Assembly (NCBI GenBank): GCA_029240245.1
Contig: JARBTJ010000017.1
Span: 1 to 62,633, forward strand
Source of the DNA: Herbinix sp.
GTDB lineage: Bacteria; Bacillota; Clostridia; Lachnospirales; Lachnospiraceae
Length of the DNA: 62,633 nt
Reading direction: 5' to 3'
Part shown: piece after piece, positions 8,617-17,665 of the stretch
Position numbering within the stretch: position 1 is the first letter of the stretch
Layout: each line of letters starts with the position of its first letter
Notes under the pieces: generated by a model
What the model was told of the DNA's origin: nothing
Databases searched by the model: none
Seen by the model: only the letters and a program-made list of their open reading frames with translations
Program-made: the position numbers and the translations under genes

Positions 8617-9900
8617 ATGGATATTCATGTAGTTCAATCAGGGGAGACAATTGAAATAATTGCGGAGAAATATGGTGTAACATCGCAGAAAATTATACTA
8701 GATAATGAATTAAAAAACGCAGTCAAGTTAGTTCCGGGACAGACAATAGTAATTACTTATCCTGCAACCACTTATACTGTTCAAGAGGGAGACTCTCTGT
8801 TAACGGTTGCTGAAGCGAATGGGATATCGGTAATACAATTATTAAGGAATAATCCATTTCTCTCCGAAAGAGAGTATATCTACCCGGGAGAAACTTTAGT
8901 AATAAGTTATAATAATACTAAAAGAAAAATTACAACCAGCGGTTTTGCATTTCCTTATATTAGTAAAGGAGTTCTGATTAAAACATTGCCATATCTTACC
9001 TATTTATCAATATTTAATTATACGATTACAAGCGAAGGTGATTTGATAACGTTTTATGATGATACGGAAGTGATTCAAACTGCTAAGGAATATGGTGTTG
9101 CTCCACTTATGCTAATAACAACGTTAACAGCCAGGGGGGAGCCCGATATTGAGGCTGCCTATGATATACTTACCAATGAAGCACTTCAAGAATCATATGT
9201 AACTTCAATTCTGGATTTGGTAAAATCAAAAGGATATTATGGTGTTAATATATCGTTTCAATATCTAAATACAACAAATCGAGAGCAATATATCAATTTA
9301 TATAATAAAGCAGCGGAAATCTCCAAAAGAGAGGGAATTCCTTTATTTATCACTGTGAATCCAAATAAAGCATTCATAGGGAATATGATGATGTATGAGA
9401 GGGTGGACTTGTCAAGTATTGATGAGGAAGCAAATAATATTGCTTTTGTAACTTTTAATTGGGCATATAATTTCGGGCCTCCGATACCCATCGCTTCAAT
9501 TACTGATATTAGAAGTCTTATCGACTATGTCTTGGATTTCGTGATATCAGAAACAATTAATATTGGAATTCCGGTCTTTGGCTACGATTGGGAGCTCCCG
9601 TATGTTGTGGGTTTTTCAAAAGCATCAGCATTATCTTTAGATTCTGTGATAAATTTAGCAAGTTATGTTGGTGCTGTAATAGAGTTTGATGACATATCAC
9701 AAACTCCTTACTTTCGGTATATAGACAGGAGTGGAATACGGCATATCGTATGGTTTATTGATGCCAGAACAATTAATTCGTTACTTGACTTAGTAAGTTA
9801 CAAAGATTTACAAGGCACCGGTGTATGGAATATAATGAGTTATTATCCACAGATGTGGCTTGTGATAAATTCACAGTATGAGATTTTAACTGTGATGTAA
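8617..9900 (+). CDS. double-LysM, GH18-like spore-type protein, catalytic residues lost
   Basis: Two LysM peptidoglycan-binding domains (about residues 3-46 and 52-97) precede a GH18-like barrel (about 105-425), the architecture of YaaH/SleL spore-cortex hydrolases. Active family members carry a DxxDxDxE motif on strand 4. Here the corresponding stretch reads YYGVNISFQ (residues 207-215), so the usual aspartates and the catalytic glutamate are replaced (Gln215). The protein therefore probably binds but does not cut glycan. I prefer ATG 8617 because GAGG lies 5 bases before it and MDIHVVQSGE is a typical first LysM strand; a GTG at 8593 is also open. It has no signal peptide, as usual for proteins placed on spores from the mother cell. 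Confidence 0.82.
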   Translation: MDIHVVQSGETIEIIAEKYGVTSQKIILDNELKNAVKLVPGQTIVITYPATTYTVQEGDSLLTVAEANGISVIQLLRNNPFLSEREYIYPGETLVISYNNTKRKITTSGFAFPYISKGVLIKTLPYLTYLSIFNYTITSEGDLITFYDDTEVIQTAKEYGVAPLMLITTLTARGEPDIEAAYDILTNEALQESYVTSILDLVKSKGYYGVNISFQYLNTTNREQYINLYNKAAEISKREGIPLFITVNPNKAFIGNMMMYERVDLSSIDEEANNIAFVTFNWAYNFGPPIPIASITDIRSLIDYVLDFVISETINIGIPVFGYDWELPYVVGFSKASALSLDSVINLASYVGAVIEFDDISQTPYFRYIDRSGIRHIVWFIDARTINSLLDLVSYKDLQGTGVWNIMSYYPQMWLVINSQYEILTVM

Positions 9901-9988
9901 ATGTTTTGCCAATGATAATGTCTAATATAAAATCTAAGTTCATGTTATGCAGATTAAAACGAAATCTATCATACACAAGGAGATACAT

Positions 9989-10582
9989 ATGATTAATTTA
10001 AAATACAAACCTACTCTAACGGGAATGAAAGTCATACTTCGGCCATTTCATGGGGATGATCTTGATTCCATGGAGGAATGTATCAATGATACTGAAGTAA
10101 CAAAATTTACAGGAAGCACGGATTCAGAAGTATTCGACAGGGAAAAGCTTTACAACTGGTATGCCACCAGAAATGATCAATCGGATCGCTTAGATTTTGC
10201 GATTGTAGATAAATCAAGTAACCTGGTTGTAGGTGAAGCAGTCATCAATAGTTATGATGAAGAAAGTCATAGCATGAATTTTAGAATTTTGATAGGTCCG
10301 AGGGGTAGAAATCGTGGGCTTGGCTCAGAAGCGACCAATTTGACGATTGATTATATTTTCATGAATACGGATCTAAAAGAAATTACGCTTAGTGTCTTTG
10401 CCTTCAATCCAAGAGCGCAAAGAGTGTATGAAAAAGTTGGATTTGTACTTAGTAGTGTTGACAAGGATGAATTGGAATTTGAAGGTGAAATGATTGATTC
10501 CATTAATATGGTTCTGACAAGAGAAGCTTGGATGAATAAAAGAGAGAATTCCAATTATTTCTATTGTAGAGGATTGGAATAA
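9989..10582 (+). CDS. GNAT family N-acetyltransferase
   Basis: A 197-residue acetyltransferase of the RimJ/SpeG-like GNAT group that transfers acetyl from acetyl-CoA to an amine or protein N-terminus. It has LRPFHGDDLDSMEECINDTEV at the N-terminus, the acetyl-CoA loop IGPRGRNRGLGSEA, and the FAFNPRAQRVYEKVGF helix typical of the C-terminal half. The start is ATG 9989 behind AAGGAGA; the longer frame from 9947 lacks a ribosome site. It converges on the cupin gene, with a shared terminator between them. The acceptor is unknown. Confidence 0.85.
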   Translation: MINLKYKPTLTGMKVILRPFHGDDLDSMEECINDTEVTKFTGSTDSEVFDREKLYNWYATRNDQSDRLDFAIVDKSSNLVVGEAVINSYDEESHSMNFRILIGPRGRNRGLGSEATNLTIDYIFMNTDLKEITLSVFAFNPRAQRVYEKVGFVLSSVDKDELEFEGEMIDSINMVLTREAWMNKRENSNYFYCRGLE

Positions 10583-10658
10583 CCTGTATTATCATTAAAC
10601 ATATACACTGACAGTGATAAATATACATTACCATTATGGTTAGTTTACTTCGTAGTAA

Positions 10659-10698
10659 AAAACCTGGCAAATTCAAAATGATGAATCTGTCAGGTTTT
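10659..10698. terminator. bidirectional terminator between GNAT and cupin genes
   Basis: AAAACCTG pairs with CAGGTTTT, with an inner ATTC/GAAT stem. A-runs and T-runs on both sides allow it to end transcription from either direction. Confidence 0.65.
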
Positions 10699-10785
10699 AT
10701 AATTTCAAAAAGAGATTGTTTCATTGTTAACATGTCTGCTAACTAAAAACTTAGTCTGGTTGTTTTTGAATTAATGGAAACTGAT

Positions 10786-11295
10786 TTAATAGGGATGATG
10801 TTCCTCCGCCGCTTGCGCATCGGCTTTCGTTCTATGAACGGTGCCATATGGATGCTGTGGCGGTGCATAGATGGAGTATAATTTCAATGGAGTACAACCT
10901 GTATTGATTAGATTATGCCATTTACCGGCAGGTATTACAAATGCAAAATCATCATAAACTTTCTCCTGGAAATCCATTTTATCTCTTCTATCCCCCATCA
11001 TTACAAGTCCTTGACCTTGTTCAATCCGTATGAACTGATCAAGATCGGGGTGAATTTCAAATCCTATATCTTCTCCAACCTTAATACTCATTAAGGTAAC
11101 CTGCAAATGGCATCCTGTCCATAAAGTGGTACGAAAATAATTATTTTGCAAAGTTACTTTATTTATATCAATGGCAAACGGTTTCGGTCCATAATCTCTG
11201 ATATACGGTTTTGTATCATGATTCGTACAATTGTAGTCATTTTTGATTTTATTTATATAATATGAGCTGGTATAAGGTTTGCGATAATTATACAT
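10786..11295 (-). CDS. cupin-domain protein
   Basis: A 169-residue protein with one conserved cupin barrel in its C-terminal two thirds. Motif 1 is seen as EIHPDLDQFIRIEQGQGLVMMG and motif 2 as FVIPAGKWHNLINTG; His, Asp/Glu and His positions for metal binding are present. The N-terminal 50 residues are rich in Tyr and Asn (YRKPYTSSYYINKIKNDYNC), unlike ordinary cupins, which suggests a surface or spore-coat association. There is no signal peptide. The C-terminus is His/Glu rich. A small minus-strand frame lies 92 bases upstream in the same direction. The metal ligand and reaction cannot be named. Confidence 0.8.
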   Translation of the reverse strand: MYNYRKPYTSSYYINKIKNDYNCTNHDTKPYIRDYGPKPFAIDINKVTLQNNYFRTTLWTGCHLQVTLMSIKVGEDIGFEIHPDLDQFIRIEQGQGLVMMGDRRDKMDFQEKVYDDFAFVIPAGKWHNLINTGCTPLKLYSIYAPPQHPYGTVHRTKADAQAAEEHHPY

Positions 11296-11387
11296 AATGA
11301 CAATTCCTTTCCTATGATATAATTTATCATATGTGAAACCTTATAATATGTGCTCTGATTCCGTGTCAGAGATAATCATAGTAAGGA

Positions 11388-11519
11388 TTATTTTGTTTTA
11401 TTCATAGTTGATTGATATTTTTTCCTGCATTTGTTTTTTAGAGATAGATGGTTCACCTCATTACCGCCAAGGTTGATACTTGAATTATATGAATTACGAA
11501 TACTACGTTTTTTTGCCAA
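11388..11519 (-). CDS. candidate small basic protein, 43 residues
   Basis: A short frame beginning at TTG (11519) with GAAGGGG eight bases upstream on the same strand, encoding MAKKRSIRNSYNSSINLGGN followed by a Lys- and Asn-rich tail ending MNKTK. The product is strongly basic and hydrophilic, with one Cys. It points toward the cupin gene and could be its leader cistron. The ribosome-site spacing and a proper end favour a real gene; no family is recognised. Small basic spore proteins are one possibility. Confidence 0.45.
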   Translation of the reverse strand: MAKKRSIRNSYNSSINLGGNEVNHLSLKNKCRKKYQSTMNKTK

Positions 11520-11711
11520 TTAAAAATCCCCTTCTTTCATTTCCATATGTGTTATTTACAGTATGCGAAATAATATGTTGCTGTCATTTGTAGATGAATT
11601 GCCATTTGTTTTTGAGGAGGGGATATTAATATTTTTGTATAAGAAGGTACATTGTAGTATCATTTCCTTTATGATAATATGGTAAAATAAATCTTTTTTA
11701 TATAAAAAAGT

Positions 11712-11740
11712 TTGACAAAAAATACTATTTGGAATAAAAT
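11712..11740 (+). promoter_or_regulatory. promoter of the oligopeptide transporter operon
   Basis: TTGACA (11712-11717), exactly 17 bases, TAAAAT (11735-11740): a near-perfect vegetative promoter. The start of transcription would be near 11747, giving a leader of about 200 bases before the binding-protein gene. Confidence 0.75.
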
Positions 11741-11816
11741 ATTCTAAATTGTATTACATAACATACTAAACCGATATGAATCAAGTAGAATGGTTGTGTG
11801 AAAATTTATCAATGAT

Positions 11817-11870
11817 GGAGCAAAACCATAGTTTATAAGCTAAATAGGATACAAGAATTCATTTTGCTCC
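11817..11870 (+). promoter_or_regulatory. inverted repeat in the oligopeptide operon leader
   Basis: GGAGCAAAA (11817-11825) and TTTTGCTCC (11862-11870) form a perfect 9-bp long-range stem within the untranslated leader. No known riboswitch class is recognised, and no T-run follows. It may be a structured leader or a repressor site. The rest of 11520-11950 holds nothing else I can name. Confidence 0.4.
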
Positions 11871-11950
11871 AGTTAAGTCGGAGTAAATACAATATCTGTT
11901 TAGATTGTTGATAACAATGGAATTAATTTTTAAGAGAGAGGATGATTTAT

Positions 11951-13579
11951 ATGAAGAAAAACGGTATAAAAAGATATCTGGCATTCGTAGTTACATTATT
12001 AATAACATTTACACTTACTGCGTGCGGAAATTCATCGGGATCAAAGGATGGGAATAACATTGAGGGGGAAAAGGTGGTTAATATCGGTATGACGGATTCC
12101 TTAAGCAGTGTTAATCCCTTGTTAATGGATGCTACCGAGATTTTAAAGTATTCATTAGCCTTAGAATTTTTACCCTTAGTTGAATTAAATAGTGATTTGG
12201 AATTTGAAGGAATGTTAGCGTCGTCGATTACGACGGAGGACAATATTCATTTCACGGTTACAATAGATAAAGATGCTGTTTGGTCGGATGGTCAGCCCGT
12301 AACAGCAGATGATGTTGTCTTTACGGTATTAAGGCTAGCCAGCCCGAAGCTTGCCAATGCAAGTATGGCCCTATATGCATTTGAAGGAACCGGTGATGAT
12401 GGATTTGTTGCAGAGGGTGCAACAGAAATCTCCGGTGTGAAAGCAATTAATGAGAAAACGGTGGAATTTACGACCAAATATCAGATGGCTTTAACTACCT
12501 TCCAAAATACCTATGGCCGTTATATTCTAACCCTACCGAAGCATATTTTAAAGGATGTACCGGAGGAGGAGCTGGCTTCCTATGAATGGTTCAACTCTCC
12601 GACGGTTATTAGCGGACCCTATACAATAGCGGAATTTGATTTGCAGCATTTCGTTTCCTATGTTGCAAATGATAAATATTTCAAAGGTCAGCCAAAGATA
12701 AATAAACTGAATATAAAAATATTATCAGCTCCCCAGTTATTGACCAGTTTACAATCCGGTGAGATAGATTTCATACAGCAGACAACCGGCAACATTCTTC
12801 AGGAAGATTACGAGGGTGTTGAAGCACTGAAAAATGTAACAGTGAATTACGGTTCTCCGGTTACCAACCAATCCATATTCTTTAATACAACCAGTGTTTC
12901 CGATGTTCGTATCCGTCAGGCAATTCTTTATGGAATTGACCGTGAAGCTATTGTAAACGGATTTCTTAATGGCAAAGGTGAAATCGTGGATGGATTTTTA
13001 TCCAGTGCCGGACCGTTTTATGATTCGAGTTTAACACCCATGGCATATGATCCGGAAAAAGCAAAAGAATTAGTAAAGGAAGCCGAGGCTGATGGCTGGG
13101 ATTCCTCCAAATCATTAAATTTTTATGTGAATAGCGGTGATACCACATTTACTCAGGCAGCTGATTATATTGCTGCAAAGCTATTAGATGTGGGCATTCG
13201 GGTTCAGGTAAATACGGTAGATTTATCTACGCTTTTAACCAAAGCAGGAAGTAAGGACTTTGACCTATTGGCAGTTCAATATACCTATGCTCCGGTAGAT
13301 CCTTATCCGGATATTAATTGGCTATTATCAACAGACGGATGGACCGGGTACACGAATGATTTGGTTGCAGAAGCATTAACAGCGACTCAAGTGACCAGTG
13401 ATATAAATGAAATTAGAGAGAAATATTTGACGATAGATAAGATTGCCCAGGAAGAAGTACCGATGATATCAGCCTATGTAATAAGTGCTATGGGAGCAGT
13501 GAACAATCGATTAACCAATGCAACTCCGAATGTATACGGATCCTTTATTAATATTCACGAATGGGATGTGGCAGAATAA
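11951..13579 (+). CDS. oligopeptide/dipeptide ABC transporter substrate-binding lipoprotein
   Basis: The extracytoplasmic receptor of a peptide/nickel-type importer (SBP_bac_5 family). A lipoprotein signal peptide ends in LTAC-G, with the cysteine near residue 25, so it is anchored to the outer face of the membrane. The mature part contains the family signature around WSDGQPVTADDVVFTVLRL and the late RQAILYGIDREAIVNGFL and NVYGSFINIHEWDV segments. I start it at ATG 11951, nine bases after GAGAGAGG; the ATG at 11942 is too close to that site. It leads a six-gene operon. Peptides are the likely cargo given the peptidase at the operon's end. Confidence 0.9.
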   Translation: MKKNGIKRYLAFVVTLLITFTLTACGNSSGSKDGNNIEGEKVVNIGMTDSLSSVNPLLMDATEILKYSLALEFLPLVELNSDLEFEGMLASSITTEDNIHFTVTIDKDAVWSDGQPVTADDVVFTVLRLASPKLANASMALYAFEGTGDDGFVAEGATEISGVKAINEKTVEFTTKYQMALTTFQNTYGRYILTLPKHILKDVPEEELASYEWFNSPTVISGPYTIAEFDLQHFVSYVANDKYFKGQPKINKLNIKILSAPQLLTSLQSGEIDFIQQTTGNILQEDYEGVEALKNVTVNYGSPVTNQSIFFNTTSVSDVRIRQAILYGIDREAIVNGFLNGKGEIVDGFLSSAGPFYDSSLTPMAYDPEKAKELVKEAEADGWDSSKSLNFYVNSGDTTFTQAADYIAAKLLDVGIRVQVNTVDLSTLLTKAGSKDFDLLAVQYTYAPVDPYPDINWLLSTDGWTGYTNDLVAEALTATQVTSDINEIREKYLTIDKIAQEEVPMISAYVISAMGAVNNRLTNATPNVYGSFINIHEWDVAE

Positions 13580-14565
13580 TGACGCCTTTATTAAAGGTTG
13601 ATGATCTTGAAATAGTCTTTACAGGTGATACCGGAGTTTTTAAATGTATCGATAAGGTAAGCTTAACCATCGATCCGGGCGAAATTCTTTGCATCGTAGG
13701 AGAATCCGGCTCTGGAAAAAGTGTAACGTTGCTGTCTGTCATGGGTCTTTTGAGTAAGAACGGAAAAATAACCGGAGGACGTATTGAATTCGACGGGAAA
13801 GATTTGTTAAGCAAATCGGAAAAAGAACTGGATCAGATTCGCGGAAATACCTTATCCATGATTTTTCAGGATGCAATGACTAGCTTAAATCCGGTATTTA
13901 CCATAGGTTCTCAATTAATTGAAACGATGCGCGTCCATTTAAATCTTAATAAAAAAACAGCATATGAACGGGCGGTAAGCCTCTTAGAGAAGGTGGGATT
14001 TCCAAATCCCTCTTCTTTTATGAAGAAGTATCCTCATACTCTGTCCGGAGGTATGCGGCAGCGTGTTTTAATTGCTATGTCATTGGCATGTAATCCAAAG
14101 CTGTTGGTGGCAGATGAGCCGACTACAGCCTTGGATGTAACGATACAAGCACAGATCATGGAGCTTATTAAGAGATTAAAAAGGGAATATGGTATGTCCA
14201 TTATCCTTATTACCCATGATATGGGTCTGGTAGCAGAAATGGCAGACAGGGTACAGGTTATGTACGCTGGCCAGATTGTAGAAGAAGCCAAAGTAGTTGA
14301 TTTATTTCAAAAACCAAAGCATCCGTACACGCAGGCATTACTTAAATCCATACCAAGTATTCGTGATGATGAGAACCGGGAACTTATAACCATTGAGGGC
14401 TCCGTACCGGAGCAATATGGCGACATCACCGGCTGTCGGTTTGCGAATCGATGTCCTTATGTTGTACCTGAGTGTAACGTTGAACAAAAGTTACTGGAAA
14501 CAGTATCAGGGCACTTTGCACGGTGCTGGAGATCACTTGACCGGGAGGAGGAGTTAAATGGATAA
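13579..14565 (+). CDS. oligopeptide ABC transporter ATPase (DppD/OppD type)
   Basis: First of two ATPases that power the importer. Walker A GESGSGKS, signature LSGGMRQRV, Walker B LLVADEPTTALD and the switch ITHD are all intact. The C-terminal oligopeptide-ATPase extension carries the cysteine cluster CRFANRCPYVVPEC, which in some members of this family binds an iron-sulfur cluster. I start it at ATG 13579, which overlaps the upstream stop as TAATGA; the frame extends to 13561 without a ribosome site. It overlaps the next gene by 8 bases. Confidence 0.92.
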   Translation: MTPLLKVDDLEIVFTGDTGVFKCIDKVSLTIDPGEILCIVGESGSGKSVTLLSVMGLLSKNGKITGGRIEFDGKDLLSKSEKELDQIRGNTLSMIFQDAMTSLNPVFTIGSQLIETMRVHLNLNKKTAYERAVSLLEKVGFPNPSSFMKKYPHTLSGGMRQRVLIAMSLACNPKLLVADEPTTALDVTIQAQIMELIKRLKREYGMSIILITHDMGLVAEMADRVQVMYAGQIVEEAKVVDLFQKPKHPYTQALLKSIPSIRDDENRELITIEGSVPEQYGDITGCRFANRCPYVVPECNVEQKLLETVSGHFARCWRSLDREEELNG

Positions 14566-15559
14566 AAAACAAGAGCCTCTTCTTATTGTAAAAGGTCTGA
14601 AGAAATATTATCCAATACGAGACGGAATCATCACTCATACGGTTGGTCAGATCTATGCGGTGGATGGTGTTGATTTTGCTATTTATCCTGGGGAAACTCT
14701 TGGATTAGTGGGGGAATCCGGTTGTGGTAAATCCACCATAGGGCGACAGATCGTTGCTTTAGAAAAGCCGACCGAGGGAGAAATTATTTATGACGGTCAA
14801 CAAATCAATGATATTTCAGCGCATCAAATGAAACAGATCAGGACTGAAATACAAATGGTATTCCAGGATCCGTATTCTTCGTTAAATCCCAGAAAGCGTA
14901 TTATAGATATCATAGCATCACCTATGCTTTATCATAACATATGTAACAGAACTACTGTTGAGCAAGAAGTAGGACGGTTACTGAATATGGTAGGATTACC
15001 AAACAACAGTAAAGACCGGTTTCCCCATGAATTCTCCGGTGGGCAAAGGCAACGCATCGGAATTGCGAAAGCCCTTTCCCTAAGGCCCCGCTTAATCGTC
15101 TGTGATGAGCCGGTCAGTGCTTTGGATGTATCAATTCAAGCACAAATATTGAATTTACTGCGTAATCTGCAAAAAGAATTAAAGCTTACTTATCTCTTCA
15201 TTGGTCATGGTTTGGATGCAGTGAATTATATCAGTAAACGTATCGCAGTAATGTATCTTGGAAAAATTGTTGAAATTGCGGATGCGAAAGAATTATTCTC
15301 GAATCCGATCCATCCCTATACAAAGGCCCTTTGCAATGCAGCACCGATCCCCAATCCGGAGGAACGAGACCGGCAAAGAACCATATTACAGGGAGAGCTT
15401 CCTTCCAACACCGTAACCTATACCGGCTGTCGTTTCTATTCCCGTTGTTCCTATGCTACCGAGAAGTGTAAATCATCAGAACCAATACTGGAGCCTGTTT
15501 CACCGGATAGTTCTCATTTGGCAGCATGTCCAGTAAGTCTTCGCAAACGCTTTGATTAA
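14558..15559 (+). CDS. oligopeptide ABC transporter ATPase (DppF/OppF type)
   Basis: The second ATPase of the importer, 333 residues. It has Walker A GESGCGKS, signature FSGGQRQRI, Walker [13 protein letters not shown] and the C-terminal extension with [14 protein letters not shown]. The start ATG 14558 follows GGGAGGAGG. In the switch region the usual histidine-aspartate pair reads FIGHGLDAV, with Gly after His where Asp is normal; family members commonly read SHDL here, so this change is worth noting, although the partner DppD keeps HD. A family B palindrome starts 4 bases after the stop. Confidence 0.9.
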   Translation: MDKKQEPLLIVKGLKKYYPIRDGIITHTVGQIYAVDGVDFAIYPGETLGLVGESGCGKSTIGRQIVALEKPTEGEIIYDGQQINDISAHQMKQIRTEIQMVFQDPYSSLNPRKRIIDIIASPMLYHNICNRTTVEQEVGRLLNMVGLPNNSKDRFPHEFSGGQRQRIGIAKALSLRPRLIVCDEPVSALDVSIQAQILNLLRNLQKELKLTYLFIGHGLDAVNYISKRIAVMYLGKIVEIADAKELFSNPIHPYTKALCNAAPIPNPEERDRQRTILQGELPSNTVTYTGCRFYSRCSYATEKCKSSEPILEPVSPDSSHLAACPVSLRKRFD

Positions 15560-15563
15560 ATTA

Positions 15564-15641
15564 AGGCGATTGCGAAACTCAAAATCTGTATTAATTGCGC
15601 ACACAACATATACTACTCCGGAGCGGAAGTTAAACCTATTA
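15564..15641. repeat. palindromic repeat, family B, copy 1
   Basis: Begins with the end sequence AGGCGATTGCGAAAC (15564-15578) and contains the shared core TTGCGCACACAACATATACT. The opposite end is decayed. ATTAAATTA occurs on both sides (15555-15563 and 15642-15650), compatible with a target duplication but in AT-rich surroundings. It fills the gap between the second ATPase and the first permease. Confidence 0.6.
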
Positions 15642-15666
15642 ATTAAATTAAGTAAGGGGAAAGCAG

Positions 15667-16611
15667 ATGTATCGATATATTTTAAAACGAATTCTGATCG
15701 CAATACCGGTCTTAATCGGAATAACGATGATCGATTTTATCATAATGAATTTGGTGGGAAGTCCGTTGGAAATGTTACAGGGCGCAAGAATCTCCCAGGA
15801 TGCTCTGGAGGTCAAGAAAATAGCACTAGGACTTGATCAGCCAATTTATATCCAGTACTTCATCTGGCTAAAGCAGCTCCTTCAAGGTAATTTGGGGTAT
15901 TCGATCAAAAGCTACCAGTCCGTGAGCCAGATGATAGGGAATTATATTGGGCCAACGCTATTATTAATGACAACCTCAGTCATAGTCAGCATGCTTATAG
16001 CGATACCTGCAGGAATCTATAGTGCTGTTCATCAATATTCTGCAGGGGATTATACCATGGTGACATTTTCTTTTTTGGGAAGCAGTATTCCCGGATTCTT
16101 TTTGTCTTTAATACTCATTTATGTCTTTACCATAAAGCTGGGTTGGCTGCCTTCCAGTGGAATGGCAACGTTAGGTACGGAAACAAATGTTTGGGATATT
16201 ATTCGACACATGATTATGCCGGTCATCGTTTTATCCGTTTCAATGGCGGGAACCAATATTCGTTATGTCCGTAGTGCCATGCTGGATATTTTACAGCAAG
16301 ATTATCTCCGTACAGCCAAAGCTAAGGGGATTGGACGTTTTCTTGTAATCTATAAACATGCAATACGTAATGCCATGATACCTATAATTACGATTATCGG
16401 TATGCATATTCCTATTCTTTTTGGCGGTGCAATCATTGTTGAGCAGGTATTTCGCTGGCCGGGACTTGGATTAATGACGATGAGTGCAATTATTAATCGG
16501 GATTATCCTGTCATCATGGGTGTATGCTTAATGTCAGCAGTCGTTGTCTTAATAGCAAATCTATTAACCGATATTCTATATGCAATCGTGGATCCAACGA
16601 TTAAGTATTAA
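15667..16611 (+). CDS. oligopeptide ABC transporter permease (DppB/OppB type)
   Basis: A 314-residue inner permease with six membrane helices and the long periplasmic-type loop after helix 1. The binding-protein-dependent transport signature (EAA loop) reads RTAKAKGIGRFLVIYKHAIRNAMIPI. The N-terminal MYRYILKRILIAIPVLIGITMIDFIIMNLVG is the standard DppB opening. The start is ATG 15667 behind AAGGGGAAAG. Its stop codon is at the edge of a family B palindrome, which separates it from the next permease. Confidence 0.92.
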   Translation: MYRYILKRILIAIPVLIGITMIDFIIMNLVGSPLEMLQGARISQDALEVKKIALGLDQPIYIQYFIWLKQLLQGNLGYSIKSYQSVSQMIGNYIGPTLLLMTTSVIVSMLIAIPAGIYSAVHQYSAGDYTMVTFSFLGSSIPGFFLSLILIYVFTIKLGWLPSSGMATLGTETNVWDIIRHMIMPVIVLSVSMAGTNIRYVRSAMLDILQQDYLRTAKAKGIGRFLVIYKHAIRNAMIPIITIIGMHIPILFGGAIIVEQVFRWPGLGLMTMSAIINRDYPVIMGVCLMSAVVVLIANLLTDILYAIVDPTIKY

Positions 16612-16682
16612 AGGCAATTGCGAAACTCGTAGTATGTGTTGTGTGTGCAGAAGTAAAAAAGATATTGTTTCGTAAACGCCTT
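16611..16682. repeat. palindromic repeat, family B, copy 2 (complete)
   Basis: A 72-bp element with both ends: AAGGCAATTGCGAAAC (16611-16626) and GTTTCGTAAACGCCTT (16667-16682). The core contains GTATGTGTTGTGTGTGCAG. It is flanked by an 11-bp direct repeat with one mismatch, ATTAAGTATTA (16600-16610) and ATTAAGCATTA (16683-16693), which looks like a target duplication. The element abuts and contributes the last base of the permease stop codon. Confidence 0.7.
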
Positions 16683-16712
16683 ATTAAGCATTAAGGTGCA
16701 AGGAGAGAAAGA

Positions 16713-17588
16713 ATGAAAAAACAAAAAATAGCAGAGAAGAGGGAAACCTATCGATACAGAAGTAAAGCCTGGAAACGCTTTCGAAAGAGTAAACTGGCGG
16801 TTATTAGTGCAGCATTTTTGGCAATCGTCATTATCTGTGCTCTGCTGGCTCCTGTGATAGCTCCTTTTCATCCGAATAAAATTGTGGGTGGATTTAGCGA
16901 CCCACCTTCTCATAAATTCTTATTAGGAACAGATCAAGTTGGCAGAGACGTGTTCAGCAGACTGCTCTATGCAACCAGAATTTCGTTATTGGTTGGATTT
17001 GCAGCAACTGCAGTATCGACCGTGGTTGGTGTAATTTTGGGCTTGGTTTCCGGATTCTTTGGTGGCTGGATTGATATGGTGATCATGCGTTTTACCGATA
17101 TGGTGATGTCATTTCCATACATACTTCTGGTGTTGGTATCTGCGGCTATTTTTCAGCCGGGGTTATGGAATATCATCTTAATCTTAGGCTTTGTGGATTG
17201 GCCGGGCATGGCAAGGTTGGTTAGGGGAAATGTGCTATCCATAAAGGAAAAGAATTTTATCCTAGGTGATATCGTAGCCGGTATGCCAAAACGATACCTT
17301 TTATTTTCGGAAATACTCCCAAATACCATTGCACCGATTCTTGTTTATTCTACATCTGTAGTTGCTATATCCATGCTCGACGAAGCAGCACTGAGCTTTT
17401 TGGGTATGGGCATTCGACCACCACAAGCCAGCCTCGGAAATATGCTTAATGGTGCCGAGTCCCTATCCATATTGACTTCTAAACCATGGTTATGGCTTCC
17501 ACCCGGTCTTCTAATTATACTTTTGGTCATTAGTGTTAATATCATTGGTGACGTTTTAAGGGATTCTTTCGATCCTACTGCAAAATAG
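16713..17588 (+). CDS. oligopeptide ABC transporter permease (DppC/OppC type)
   Basis: The second permease, 291 residues. It has the cytoplasmic N-terminal arm KAWKRFRKSKLAVISAAFLA, the LLGTDQVGRDVFSRLLYATR loop specific to DppC-type permeases, five or six helices, and the EAA-type loop around GDIVAGMPKRYLLFSEILPN. The start ATG 16713 follows AAGGAGAGAAAG. Together with the four preceding genes it completes a full importer. Confidence 0.92.
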   Translation: MKKQKIAEKRETYRYRSKAWKRFRKSKLAVISAAFLAIVIICALLAPVIAPFHPNKIVGGFSDPPSHKFLLGTDQVGRDVFSRLLYATRISLLVGFAATAVSTVVGVILGLVSGFFGGWIDMVIMRFTDMVMSFPYILLVLVSAAIFQPGLWNIILILGFVDWPGMARLVRGNVLSIKEKNFILGDIVAGMPKRYLLFSEILPNTIAPILVYSTSVVAISMLDEAALSFLGMGIRPPQASLGNMLNGAESLSILTSKPWLWLPPGLLIILLVISVNIIGDVLRDSFDPTAK

Positions 17589-17665
17589 GAAAGAAGAATA
17601 GCATTTTATCGGATTTCGCGTATGATATTATATACTTTTATTGACAACTAGAAAGGGATTTCGAC

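Noticed and set aside
15552..15836. 94-codon plus-strand frame overlapping the start of the DppB gene
   Set aside because: It runs through the family B repeat and is out of frame with an unmistakable permease.
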